This document shows, one piece after another, positions 5,241 through 11,733 of a stretch of DNA of 12,360 nt. Within the stretch, counting starts at the first letter, position 1. Each line of letters begins with the position of its first letter. A program made the position numbers and the translations under genes. The stretch is from positions 1-12,360 of the forward strand of contig JBBRMQ010000123.1 in assembly GCA_038230775.1 (NCBI GenBank), given 5' to 3'. This stretch comes from JBBRMQ01 sp038230775 (lineage in GTDB: Bacteria; Acidobacteriota; Thermoanaerobaculia; Gp7-AA8). Below the pieces are notes generated by a model. It ran no database searches and had not been told where the DNA came from. It saw only the letters and a program-made list of their open reading frames with translations.

Positions 5241-8200
5241 ATGCCTTCCAAAGACCTCGACGCCCTGCACCTCACCCACCACCCTCCCGGTGCGCAGAAG
5301 GAAAAAGTCCGTGCTGTCCCGCTGTCGATGGAGTACGACCACCTCCGGCACGTGCACGAGAAATTCGGTGGCACTGGCGGAGATGAGAAACCGAAGGTCA
5401 AACCCAAACGTGTCCGGACGCCGAAGCGGCCCTACGCCGAGTTGCACGCCGCATCCGCATTCTCGTTTCTCGACAGCGCATCGTTGCCCGAGGATCTCAT
5501 TGACGGTGCGGCGCAGAAGGATGTGCCGGCGATGGCGCTCGTCGACACCAACGGCGTCTACGGCGCGCCACGCTTTTATTCGGCGGCGAAGAAGGCGGAT
5601 GTGAAGGCGCTGGTGGGAGCCGAGTTGAGGTTGAACTCAGTCCTCAGTCCTCAGTCCTCAGTCCTCATGACCCTCCTCGTCGAAAACCGCACCGGCTACA
5701 AGAACCTCTGCAAGCTGATCACCGCCGGCGGAGCGAATCGCCCGAAAGGTGAGCCCCGATTTACGTGGGATCTCGTCGAGCAGTATGCCGAAGGGCTGCA
5801 TTGCCTCACACGCGGCGACGAGGAGACGGTTCAGAAGATCCACGGCATCTTTCAAGGCCGTACGCACATCGAGCTGCAGCGCCATCGCATCCGTGAGGAA
5901 GAGCATCACAACCAGCGCCTCATCGATCTCGGCCGCCGGATGAAGCTGCCGCTCGTGGCGACGAACGGCGTCCGCTACGCACGCACCGGAGACAAGGAGC
6001 TGCACGACGTCCTCACCTGCATCCGCGAAGGAAAACATGTCGACAACGCCGGCCGGTTGTTAGGTGCGAATCGCGAGCGGCACATCAAGAGCGCGGACGA
6101 GATGTGCCGGCTGTTCAAGGATCTCCCGGAAGCGATCGACAACGCGTGGAACCTCTCCCAGCGCCTCGACTTCACCCTTGCCAACCTCGGCTACCAGTTT
6201 CCCGCGTATCCCCTGCCGTCCGGCGAGACCGACATGTCGTTCCTGCGCAAGATCACATGGAACGGCGCGACCGCGCGCTTCCGTCCGCTGACGGGCAAGG
6301 CCCAGCTGCAACTGGAGAAAGAGCTGGCGATGATCGAGAAGCTCGACCTCGCGGGCTACTTTCTCATCGTCTGGGACATCATCCAGTTCTGCCAGCGCGA
6401 GAAGATCATGATCCAGGGCCGCGGCTCCGCGGCGAACAGCGCGGTCTGTTACGCGCTGTCGATCACCGCCGTCGATCCCGTGAAAATGGAGCTCCTCTTC
6501 GAGCGATTCCTGTCGGAAGAGCGCGGCGAGTGGCCGGACATCGATCTCGATCTTCCTTCGGGCGATCAGCGCGAGAAAGTCATTCAGCACGTCTACAAGA
6601 CGTACGGCGCGCACGGCGCGGCGATGACGGCGAATGTCATCACCTACCGCGACCGCTCCGCCGCGCGCGAAGTGGGCAAGGCGCTGGGCTTCTCGCTCGA
6701 GCAGGCGGACAAGCTCTCGAAATGCGTGAGCACCTGGAACTTCGGCGAGATCCGCGAGCAGATGGAGCAGATGCCGAAGCAGCTCGCGGCGGTGGGATTC
6801 GATCCCGCGGATCTCCGCGTGCAGCACTTCATCCGGCTCCAGATGCAGATCCAGAATCTCCCCCGCCACCTCGGCCAGCACTCCGGCGGGATGGTGATGG
6901 CGCGCGGACGACTCGACGAGGTCGTGCCGCTGGAGCCGGCGTCGATGCCCGGCCGCGTCGTCATCCAGTGGGACAAGGAAGACTGCGCGGACCTCGGCAT
7001 CATCAAAGTCGATCTGTTAGGCCTGGGGATGCTGCAGGCGATCGAGGAAGCGATTCCGATGATTCGCAAAGAGGAAGGCATCAACGTCGACCTCGCGCAT
7101 CTGCCGCCGGACGATCCGGCGGTTTACAAGATGCTGAACGAGGCGGACACCGTCGGCATGTTCCAGGTGGAGAGCCGCGCGCAGATGGCGTCGCTGCCGC
7201 GCAACGCGCCGAAGTGCTTCTACGACATCGTGGTGCAGGTGGCGATCATCCGTCCCGGGCCGATCGTCGGCGGCATGATCAAGCCCTTCTTCGACCGCCG
7301 TCAGGGAAAGGTGCCGGTCGAGTATCCGCACCCGTGCCTGGAGCCGATTCTGAAACGGACGTTAGGCGTGCCGCTGTTTCAGGAGCAGTTGCTGCGCATC
7401 GCGATGGTCGCCGCGAACTTCACCGGCGGCGAGGCCGAGGAGTTGCGGAGGGCGATGGGGTTCAAGCGGTCGATGGAGCGGATGGCCGACATCGAGACGC
7501 GGCTGCGCGACGGGATGACGAAGAATGGGATCGGACCGCAGGCGCAGGAACAGATCGTCAAGTCGATCACCTCGTTCGCGCTGTACGGATTCCCGGAGTC
7601 GCACGCGGCGAGCTTCGCGCTCATCGCGTATGCCAGCGCGTATCTCAAGGCCCACCATCCGGCGGTGTTCTACATCTCGCTGCTCAACGCATGGCCGATG
7701 GGTTTCTACCATCCGGCAACGCTGGTGAAAGACGCGCAGCGGCACGACGTGAAGGTGTTGCCCGTCGACGTGAATCACTCCGGATGGAAATGCCGGTGGG
7801 AAAACGGCGGCGTGCGATTGGGATTGCGATTCGTGAAAGGGCTGCGTGAAGTGAACGGCAAAGCGATCGAGGACGCGCAACAGCGTGTCATTCCGAGCCG
7901 CGAATCCCCCGCGCAAGTGCGACGTGTCATTCCGAGCCGCGAAGACGGCGAGGAATCCCCGGCGCAAGGACGCGGGGGATCCCTCGCTGCGCTCGGGATG
8001 ACACAAACACTCGGGATGACACAAAGTTTTATCTCCGCGGATGATCTCGCGCGCCGGTGCCGGCTGCGCGACGATCAACTGACGAAGCTCGCCTACGCCG
8101 GCGCGTTAGGCTCACTTGGCCTGACGCGCCGCAACGCGCTATGGCAGGCGGCGAAGGCGGCGAAACCGGCGGGAGAATTGTTCGAGCCCCTCACCCGGCC

Positions 8201-8684
8201 TTTGGCCACCCTCGCCCCGCGTAGCGGGGAGAGGGTCCGCGAAGCGGGGGTGAGGGGTCCCCTTCCCGAAATGTCCGCCGGCGAAAACACGCTCGCCGAT
8301 TACGACAGCATGCAACTGACGACGGGCCCGCATCTGATCCAGCATTTCAGGCCGCAGTTGAAACGCGACAACGTCGTCTCCGCGCATGACCTGAAACGGA
8401 TCCCGAACGGCAAACGCGTCGCCACGGCGGGCGCCGTGATCGTGCGCCAGCGTCCCGGCACGGCCAAGGGATTCGTCTTTCTGACGCTGGAAGACGAGAC
8501 GGGAATCTCGCAGGCGATCATCAGCCCGCCTCTCTTCGCCGAGCATCGCTCGCTGATCGTCGGATCGGCAGGCCTGATCGTCGAGGGCATCCTGCAGAAC
8601 ACCGACGGCCAATGCTCGGTAAAAGCCGAGAAGTTCTGGCCGCTCGATGGTTTACACGAGATCGCGAGCCACGACTTCCACTGA
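5241..8684 (+). CDS. dnaE2: Error-prone DNA polymerase DnaE2 (ImuC)
   Basis: DnaE2 is the C-family polymerase that does the synthesis in the ImuA/ImuB mutasome. In the 1147-residue product, an N-terminal extension of about 64 residues rich in K, R and P precedes the PHP domain (from Y65). The PHP metal motifs are degraded: HAAS replaces HxHS and VDTNG replaces TDHDG, so no proofreading by PHP is expected. The polymerase core is intact, with the PDIDLD aspartates D433 and D435 and the third, D591, in KVDLLGLG. An OB fold covers about 1059-1140. It is somewhat longer than typical DnaE2 (about 1050-1100 as recalled), and the excess is explained by repeat-derived inserts at about 132-142, 881-928 and 983-1006. 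Only a weak GGA precedes the ATG at 5241, partly inside the right inverted repeat of the S23 element. Confidence 0.95.
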   Translation: MPSKDLDALHLTHHPPGAQKEKVRAVPLSMEYDHLRHVHEKFGGTGGDEKPKVKPKRVRTPKRPYAELHAASAFSFLDSASLPEDLIDGAAQKDVPAMALVDTNGVYGAPRFYSAAKKADVKALVGAELRLNSVLSPQSSVLMTLLVENRTGYKNLCKLITAGGANRPKGEPRFTWDLVEQYAEGLHCLTRGDEETVQKIHGIFQGRTHIELQRHRIREEEHHNQRLIDLGRRMKLPLVATNGVRYARTGDKELHDVLTCIREGKHVDNAGRLLGANRERHIKSADEMCRLFKDLPEAIDNAWNLSQRLDFTLANLGYQFPAYPLPSGETDMSFLRKITWNGATARFRPLTGKAQLQLEKELAMIEKLDLAGYFLIVWDIIQFCQREKIMIQGRGSAANSAVCYALSITAVDPVKMELLFERFLSEERGEWPDIDLDLPSGDQREKVIQHVYKTYGAHGAAMTANVITYRDRSAAREVGKALGFSLEQADKLSKCVSTWNFGEIREQMEQMPKQLAAVGFDPADLRVQHFIRLQMQIQNLPRHLGQHSGGMVMARGRLDEVVPLEPASMPGRVVIQWDKEDCADLGIIKVDLLGLGMLQAIEEAIPMIRKEEGINVDLAHLPPDDPAVYKMLNEADTVGMFQVESRAQMASLPRNAPKCFYDIVVQVAIIRPGPIVGGMIKPFFDRRQGKVPVEYPHPCLEPILKRTLGVPLFQEQLLRIAMVAANFTGGEAEELRRAMGFKRSMERMADIETRLRDGMTKNGIGPQAQEQIVKSITSFALYGFPESHAASFALIAYASAYLKAHHPAVFYISLLNAWPMGFYHPATLVKDAQRHDVKVLPVDVNHSGWKCRWENGGVRLGLRFVKGLREVNGKAIEDAQQRVIPSRESPAQVRRVIPSREDGEESPAQGRGGSLAALGMTQTLGMTQSFISADDLARRCRLRDDQLTKLAYAGALGSLGLTRRNALWQAAKAAKPAGELFEPLTRPLATLAPRSGERVREAGVRGPLPEMSAGENTLADYDSMQLTTGPHLIQHFRPQLKRDNVVSAHDLKRIPNGKRVATAGAVIVRQRPGTAKGFVFLTLEDETGISQAIISPPLFAEHRSLIVGSAGLIVEGILQNTDGQCSVKAEKFWPLDGLHEIASHDFH
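5636..5667 (+). repeat. 7-nt tandem repeat (CTCAGTC x4.6) inside dnaE2
   Basis: Four perfect CTCAGTC units plus CTCA. They encode SVLSPQSSVL in the PHP-domain loop between the VGAEL strand and the LLVENRTGY strand, where homologues have a short turn. Since 7 is not a multiple of 3, loss or gain of one unit would shift the reading frame. Confidence 0.85.
7881..8024 (+). repeat. Double palindromic repeat inserted in frame in dnaE2
   Basis: A 144-nt, in-frame segment. GTGTCATTCCGAGCCGCGAA occurs twice (from 7886 and from 7925). The second copy faces an inverted partner ending CTCGCTGCGCTCGGGATGAC (about 7974-8003), so it folds into a long hairpin. CTCGGGATGACACAAA then occurs again as a short direct repeat. 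It encodes 48 residues (about 881-928, VIPSRE...LGMTQ) between AIEDAQ and FISADDLARR, where DnaE2 proteins normally have a few residues. The type resembles palindromes usually found between genes. Confidence 0.85.
8187..8257 (+). repeat. Second palindromic repeat inserted in frame in dnaE2
   Basis: Outer arms CCCCTCACC (8187-8195) and GGTGAGGGG (8249-8257) enclose an inner hairpin: CCCTC-GCCCCGC / GCGGGG-A-GAGGG (8209-8235). The sequence is a second, unrelated palindrome type. It encodes about residues 983-1006 (PLTRPLATLAPRSGERVREAGV), a linker before PEMSAGENTLADY. No frame is lost. Confidence 0.8.
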
Positions 8685-8688
8685 CGCG

Positions 8689-8694
8689 TACAAT
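8689..8694 (+). promoter_or_regulatory. Putative -10 box (TACAAT), leaderless
   Basis: TACAAT begins 4 nt after the dnaE2 stop and ends 8 nt before the ATG at 8703, placing the transcription start at the start codon. It suggests that the membrane protein gene has its own promoter and is not only read through from dnaE2. No -35 hexamer is clear. Confidence 0.4.
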
Positions 8695-8702
8695 CATTGG
8701 AC

Positions 8703-9779
8703 ATGACCACGAACCCCCTCATCCCGGTGCCGCCGGTCGCACCGGCTGCGCGCATTCAGCCTCGCCCGTCGAGCGAGGAGATCGCGTCGTGGCTGCTCAT
8801 CGGCGCGCTCATCATCTATGTCCTGACGCGTCATCTCGTGGCGGGCGTGGTGGGAGGCCTCACCCTGTATCTCATCCTCGACTGGCTGGCCGCCGTGTTC
8901 GCGAGCCGCATGCCGCGAACGGCGGCGCGCCCACTCGCTCTCGTCCTGGTCACGCTTGTCGGCGGCGGATTCATCTTCGGAGCGATCGCATTCGCCGTTT
9001 CGTTCATCCGCCATCACGCCGGCAACCTCCCGGCGATGATGACGCAGATGGCCGACATCCTTCAGTCGACGCGCGCGTGGCTCGGCGGATACGGTGAAGA
9101 GATCATTCCCGAGGTGCTGACGGATGCCGAGACGATCAAGTCGGCCATCGTCGTGTGGCTCAAGACCCACGCCGAGACCGTCCGCCTCGCCGGAAGCAGC
9201 GTCAGCCTCGGTGTCGTGCACATGATCATGGGCATGCTGCTGGCGATCCTGGTGTTCTTCCGCCACGTCACGCATCACGATGACCAGCATCTGCGCGGAA
9301 CACTGGCGCGATGCCTGTCGGAAAAAGTTGATCGCTTCGCACACGCGTTCTCGCGCATCGCCACGGCGCAGGTGAAGATCTCCGCCGTCAACACCACACT
9401 CACCGCGCTCTACCTCTTCATCGTGCTGCCGCTGTTCGGTGTACGGCTTCCCTTCTCGACGACGATCGTCCTCGTCACCTTCGTCTGCGGACTGATTCCG
9501 GTGTTAGGCAACCTGATCTCGAACTCCGTCATCGTCATCCTGTCGCTCGGCGTTTCGGTGTCCACGGCCATCGCATCGCTGACGTTCCTGGTGCTGATTC
9601 ACAAGCTCGAGTATCTGATCAACTCGCGCATCGTCGGCAGCGAGACCGACTCTCAAGCGTGGGAAATCCTGCTCGCGATCGTCCTCGGCGAAACCGCGTT
9701 TGGCGTTTCCGGCGTCGTCATGGGCCCGATCATCTACGCTTTCGCGAAGCGCGAGCTGCGGGATCGCGGAATGGTTTAA
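8703..9779 (+). CDS. AI-2E family transporter (UPF0118)
   Basis: The 358-residue inner-membrane protein belongs to the AI-2E family, whose members include the autoinducer-2 exporter TqsA and sodium/proton antiporter-like proteins. The substrate here is unknown. Hydrophobic segments follow the family order: paired N-terminal helices (about 27-65) and a third (about 78-103). A soluble middle region comes next (about 105-170), then a helix around 175-192. The C-terminal helix cluster has the conserved LIPVLGNLISN loop, the HKLEYLINSRIVG motif and the final GETAFGVSGVVMGPIIYAF. Length is normal. The ATG at 8703 is preferred over TTG at 8697 because of the TACAAT box. It follows dnaE2 by 18 nt but has no known link to lesion bypass. 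Two palindromes follow its stop. Confidence 0.9.
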   Translation: MTTNPLIPVPPVAPAARIQPRPSSEEIASWLLIGALIIYVLTRHLVAGVVGGLTLYLILDWLAAVFASRMPRTAARPLALVLVTLVGGGFIFGAIAFAVSFIRHHAGNLPAMMTQMADILQSTRAWLGGYGEEIIPEVLTDAETIKSAIVVWLKTHAETVRLAGSSVSLGVVHMIMGMLLAILVFFRHVTHHDDQHLRGTLARCLSEKVDRFAHAFSRIATAQVKISAVNTTLTALYLFIVLPLFGVRLPFSTTIVLVTFVCGLIPVLGNLISNSVIVILSLGVSVSTAIASLTFLVLIHKLEYLINSRIVGSETDSQAWEILLAIVLGETAFGVSGVVMGPIIYAFAKRELRDRGMV

Positions 9780-9781
9780 CT

Positions 9782-9801
9782 GCGCGCCGCCTGCGGCGCG
9801 C
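9782..9801. repeat. GC palindrome after the AI-2E gene
   Basis: GCGCGCCGC-CT-GCGGCGCGC, a 9-bp perfect hairpin with a 2-nt centre, lies 2 nt after the transporter stop. No T-tract follows in either direction. It could stabilise 3' ends or weakly terminate, and belongs with the larger palindrome beside it. Confidence 0.6.
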
Positions 9802-9804
9802 GTG

Positions 9805-9856
9805 GTGTGGGGCCAGCCCTCTGGCTGGCCGGCCAGTCAGAGGACTGGCCCCACAC
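9805..9856. repeat. 52-bp palindromic repeat between convergent genes
   Basis: Two 26-nt arms (9805-9830 and 9831-9856) meet without a loop; 24 of 26 positions are complementary, with outer core GTGTGGGGCCAG / CTGGCCCCACAC. On the minus strand the right arm encodes the last residues (SVGPVL) and the stop codon of the glutaredoxin-dehydratase fusion. It looks like a dispersed REP-like unit lying between convergent genes. Copy number in the genome cannot be judged here. Confidence 0.8.
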
Positions 9857-10298
9857 TAAGCTTCTCGATCGCTTCCGCCAGCTTCCAATCGCGGTCCGTG
9901 ACGGCATTCGCGTCGTGGGACCACGTCATCACGCGCACTTTGCCCCAGCCGAGAAGCAGATCCGGATGATGATTCATTTCCTCGGCAATGGCGCCGATGC
10001 GGTTGACGAATGCCAGCGCTTTTGCGAAGTCGGGAAACTCAAACCCTTTCTCGAGGTGGTGCCGTTCGGGCAGGCGCCAACCAGACATCACGATCCGCAA
10101 CTGTTCGCCGGTCACACGATGCCGGAATGCCTCGGCGCCATCGACATAGATGACCGGGACGTCGTCGTTGAATCTGCGCAGTAGCTCCGGGTCGAGATCG
10201 ATGTCCACTTCTCGAGGCGAGATGCCCGCGCGCACGAGAACGCTTTTCGCTTCATCGCATAGAGGACAGTTCTGGCGGGTGTAGAGCGTGACTTCCAT
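9837..10298 (-). CDS. Glutaredoxin-like / pterin-4a-carbinolamine dehydratase fusion
   Basis: The 153-residue cytoplasmic protein joins two domains. Residues 1 to about 70 are a glutaredoxin-like fold with the redox motif CPLC (11-14) after the first strand (VTLYTRQN) and a cis-proline strand DVPVIYVDG (46-54). Residues from about 72 are pterin-4a-carbinolamine dehydratase: GWRL, FEFPDFAKALAFVNRIGAIAEE, then NHHPD with the pterin-site histidines H110 and H111, and a third, H128, in TWSHDA, 17 residues on as in DCoH. That domain recycles tetrahydrobiopterin cofactor. No aromatic hydroxylase is in the window. The ATG at 10298 follows a TAGAGT box by 7 nt (leaderless type); an upstream ATG in this frame at 10355 would overlap the divergent SDR gene. 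The tail residues SVGPVL come from a palindromic repeat. Confidence 0.88.
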   Translation of the reverse strand: MEVTLYTRQNCPLCDEAKSVLVRAGISPREVDIDLDPELLRRFNDDVPVIYVDGAEAFRHRVTGEQLRIVMSGWRLPERHHLEKGFEFPDFAKALAFVNRIGAIAEEMNHHPDLLLGWGKVRVMTWSHDANAVTDRDWKLAEAIEKLSVGPVL

Positions 10299-10302
10299 CG
10301 CG

Positions 10303-10311
10303 TAGACTCTA
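10303..10311. promoter_or_regulatory. Shared symmetric -10 element (TAGACTCTA)
   Basis: The 19-nt gap between two divergent start codons contains TAGACTCTA, symmetric except for its centre. Plus strand: TAGACT ends 9 nt before the SDR ATG at 10318. Minus strand: TAGAGT ends 7 nt before the fusion-gene ATG at 10298. Both spacings fit leaderless initiation, so the same 9 bp may serve as -10 for both directions, and polymerase could not occupy both at once. Any -35 would lie in the opposite gene. Confidence 0.4.
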
Positions 10312-10317
10312 TGATGA

Positions 10318-11073
10318 ATGCGGCTCGATCTGACGGACAAAATCGTTCTCATCACCGGCGCGTCGAGGGGAATCGGCGCCGAGGCGGCGATCCGGATGGC
10401 GGAGGCTGGCGCGCGGGTGGTCGTGAATTACAACCGCAGCGTGACGGAGGCGCAGGACGTCGTAAGGGCGATTGGCGACGCGGCCGTTGCGATTCAAGCG
10501 GACGTCTCCGATCCTGCCCAGGTCGCGGCGCTGGTCGATGAGACCCTCCGGCGCTTCGCGCGCATCGACGTGCTGGTGAACAACGCGGCGACGTTCGACC
10601 TCAACACATTTGACGGGGACGATTACGACGCGTGGCAGCGCGGCTGGCAACGGACGTTTGCGCTGAACGTGTTTGGTGCCGCGAACATCACCTATCTCGC
10701 GATGCGCTCGATGCGCCGGAACGGCGGCGGGAAGATCATCAACGTGGCTTCGCGCGCCGCGTTCCGCGGTGAGACGGAGTTCGCGGACTACGGGGCCTCA
10801 AAAGCCGCGCTCGTCAATCTCACGCGATCGATCGCGAGGGCGTGCGCGAAGGACAACATCGTGGCCAGTTGCGTCGCACCGGGGTTCATCGAAACCCAGA
10901 TGGCCCGCTCGGAGCTCGAGGCGCACTATGAGGACATCGTCAATCAGATTCCGCTTCGACGCGTCGGCAGCGTTGCTGACGTCGCTGGCGTCATCCTCTT
11001 TCTCGCCTCGCCGCTCGGTGACTACCTCAACGGTGTAACGATCGACGTCAACGGCGGTTCCTGGTTTCATTGA
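10318..11073 (+). CDS. SDR family oxidoreductase (FabG-like)
   Basis: The 251-residue classical short-chain dehydrogenase/reductase is NAD(P)H-dependent and probably acts on a ketone or alcohol. The Rossmann cofactor motif TGASRGIG is at 13-20. The stabilising DVLVNNAA is at 84-91, and the catalytic tetrad is N117, S145, Y158 and K162 (YGASK). The C-terminal GDYLNGVTIDVNGG matches the 3-oxoacyl-[ACP] reductase/3-hydroxyacyl type. An arginine in TGASRGIG and N38/R40 after beta-2 hint at NADPH. The substrate cannot be told from sequence: genome context shows no fatty-acid genes, so FabG proper is unlikely to be its only role. A leaderless start is likely, as the start codon is 9 nt after TAGACT with no Shine-Dalgarno. 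The response-regulator gene starts 47 nt downstream. Confidence 0.9.
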   Translation: MRLDLTDKIVLITGASRGIGAEAAIRMAEAGARVVVNYNRSVTEAQDVVRAIGDAAVAIQADVSDPAQVAALVDETLRRFARIDVLVNNAATFDLNTFDGDDYDAWQRGWQRTFALNVFGAANITYLAMRSMRRNGGGKIINVASRAAFRGETEFADYGASKAALVNLTRSIARACAKDNIVASCVAPGFIETQMARSELEAHYEDIVNQIPLRRVGSVADVAGVILFLASPLGDYLNGVTIDVNGGSWFH

Positions 11074-11097
11074 AACTGGCAGTCCACTTGCTATTCC
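11070..11097 (+). promoter_or_regulatory. Possible promoter of the response-regulator gene
   Basis: TTGAAA (11070-11075), a 16-nt spacer and TATTCC (11092-11097) overlap the SDR stop codon. The start would fall near 11104, giving a short leader that carries GGAG (11108-11111). The -10 is poor, so confidence is low. Confidence 0.3.
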
Positions 11098-11120
11098 CTC
11101 CCCACCCGGAGACCAGACCC

Positions 11121-11537
11121 ATGCCCCCCAGTTCCAACCGCATCCTCGTCGTGGATGACGACGATGCAATCCGCGTGATGCTCGAGCGCGTTCTGCGACG
11201 AGAACGATTCGAAGTCGATACGGCTCGCGACGGCTTTGAAGCCATCGAGAAACTCACGCGCCTCGAGTACGGAACGATCCTGCTCGATCTGATGATGCCG
11301 CGCGTCGACGGCCGCGGCGTACTCGACTTTCTGGAGAAACACCGGCCGCAGAGCGCACGTTCGGTGATCATCATGACCGCGAACCTGCCCGGCGGCGAGG
11401 CCGCGTCCACAGAGGAGCCGGTTTTTGGCGTGCTCTCGAAGCCGTTCGACATCGAACAGCTGGTGAAGAACGTCCGCGCCTGCAGCGACGAGCGAGCTGA
11501 GTCCGCCGCGGCTCGAAACTTGCTAAAGAACGGTTGA
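11121..11537 (+). CDS. Single-domain response regulator (CheY-like receiver)
   Basis: The 138-residue cytoplasmic protein is only a receiver domain plus a short tail. The acidic pocket is at D12-D15 (VVDDDD). The phosphoacceptor is D56 in ILLDLMMPRVDG, the switch threonine is T86 (IIMTAN), and the conserved lysine is K107 in LSKPFD. No DNA-binding or enzymatic output domain follows, so signalling must pass through partner proteins; no histidine kinase is in the window. The ATG at 11121 has GGAG 9 nt upstream. A TTG at 11070 would prepend a non-conserved segment (KLAVHLLFPPHPETRP) and was rejected. The stop is one base before the next ATG, so it is co-translated with the small membrane protein. 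Confidence 0.92.
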   Translation: MPPSSNRILVVDDDDAIRVMLERVLRRERFEVDTARDGFEAIEKLTRLEYGTILLDLMMPRVDGRGVLDFLEKHRPQSARSVIIMTANLPGGEAASTEEPVFGVLSKPFDIEQLVKNVRACSDERAESAAARNLLKNG

Positions 11538-11538
11538 G

Positions 11539-11733
11539 ATGTCCGTACTCGTCATCATCGTCATCGCTGCCGCCGCAATCGCACTGGGGCTGTTCCTCGC
11601 CTATCTTCCGATGCGGTTGCTCATGAACCGCATGGCAAGAGGCATCGTGGAACCGATCCGGGCGTTCATTGCGCGCCAGCGGGAGCGTCGCACAGTCGAG
11701 CGGCAGTCGTCCGACCGCCGCAAGTCCGCCTAA
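11539..11733 (+). CDS. One-pass membrane microprotein
   Basis: The 64-residue product has one N-terminal transmembrane helix (about residues 3-25, VLVIIVIAAAAIALGLFLAYL). A basic, Arg-rich cytoplasmic tail follows (MRLLMNRMARG..., then RQRERRTVERQSSDRRKSA). No known domain is recognised. The ATG is 1 nt after the response-regulator stop, and this tight coupling suggests that it works with that regulator, for example as a membrane tether; that is inference. Its last 4 nt overlap the end of the convergent TlpA-like gene. The clean helix-plus-tail design and coupling support a real gene despite its size. Confidence 0.65.
   Translation: MSVLVIIVIAAAAIALGLFLAYLPMRLLMNRMARGIVEPIRAFIARQRERRTVERQSSDRRKSA

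Noticed and set aside
6104..7849. Plus-strand 581-codon frame inside dnaE2
   Set aside because: Out-of-frame shadow of the polymerase, whose catalytic motifs are in the other frame; product is low-complexity Arg/Ala/Gly.
7881..8257. DnaE2 as a pseudogene or assembly error because of repeat inserts
   Set aside because: The reading frame is open through both inserts and the conserved sequence resumes in frame with an intact OB fold.
8694..9344. Minus-strand 216-codon open frame
   Set aside because: Antisense to the AI-2E transporter; Asp/Arg/His-rich as expected for the complement of membrane helices.
9782..9856. Rho-independent bidirectional terminator between the convergent genes
   Set aside because: The hairpins are strong, but no T-tract follows on either strand, so they are reported as palindromic repeats.
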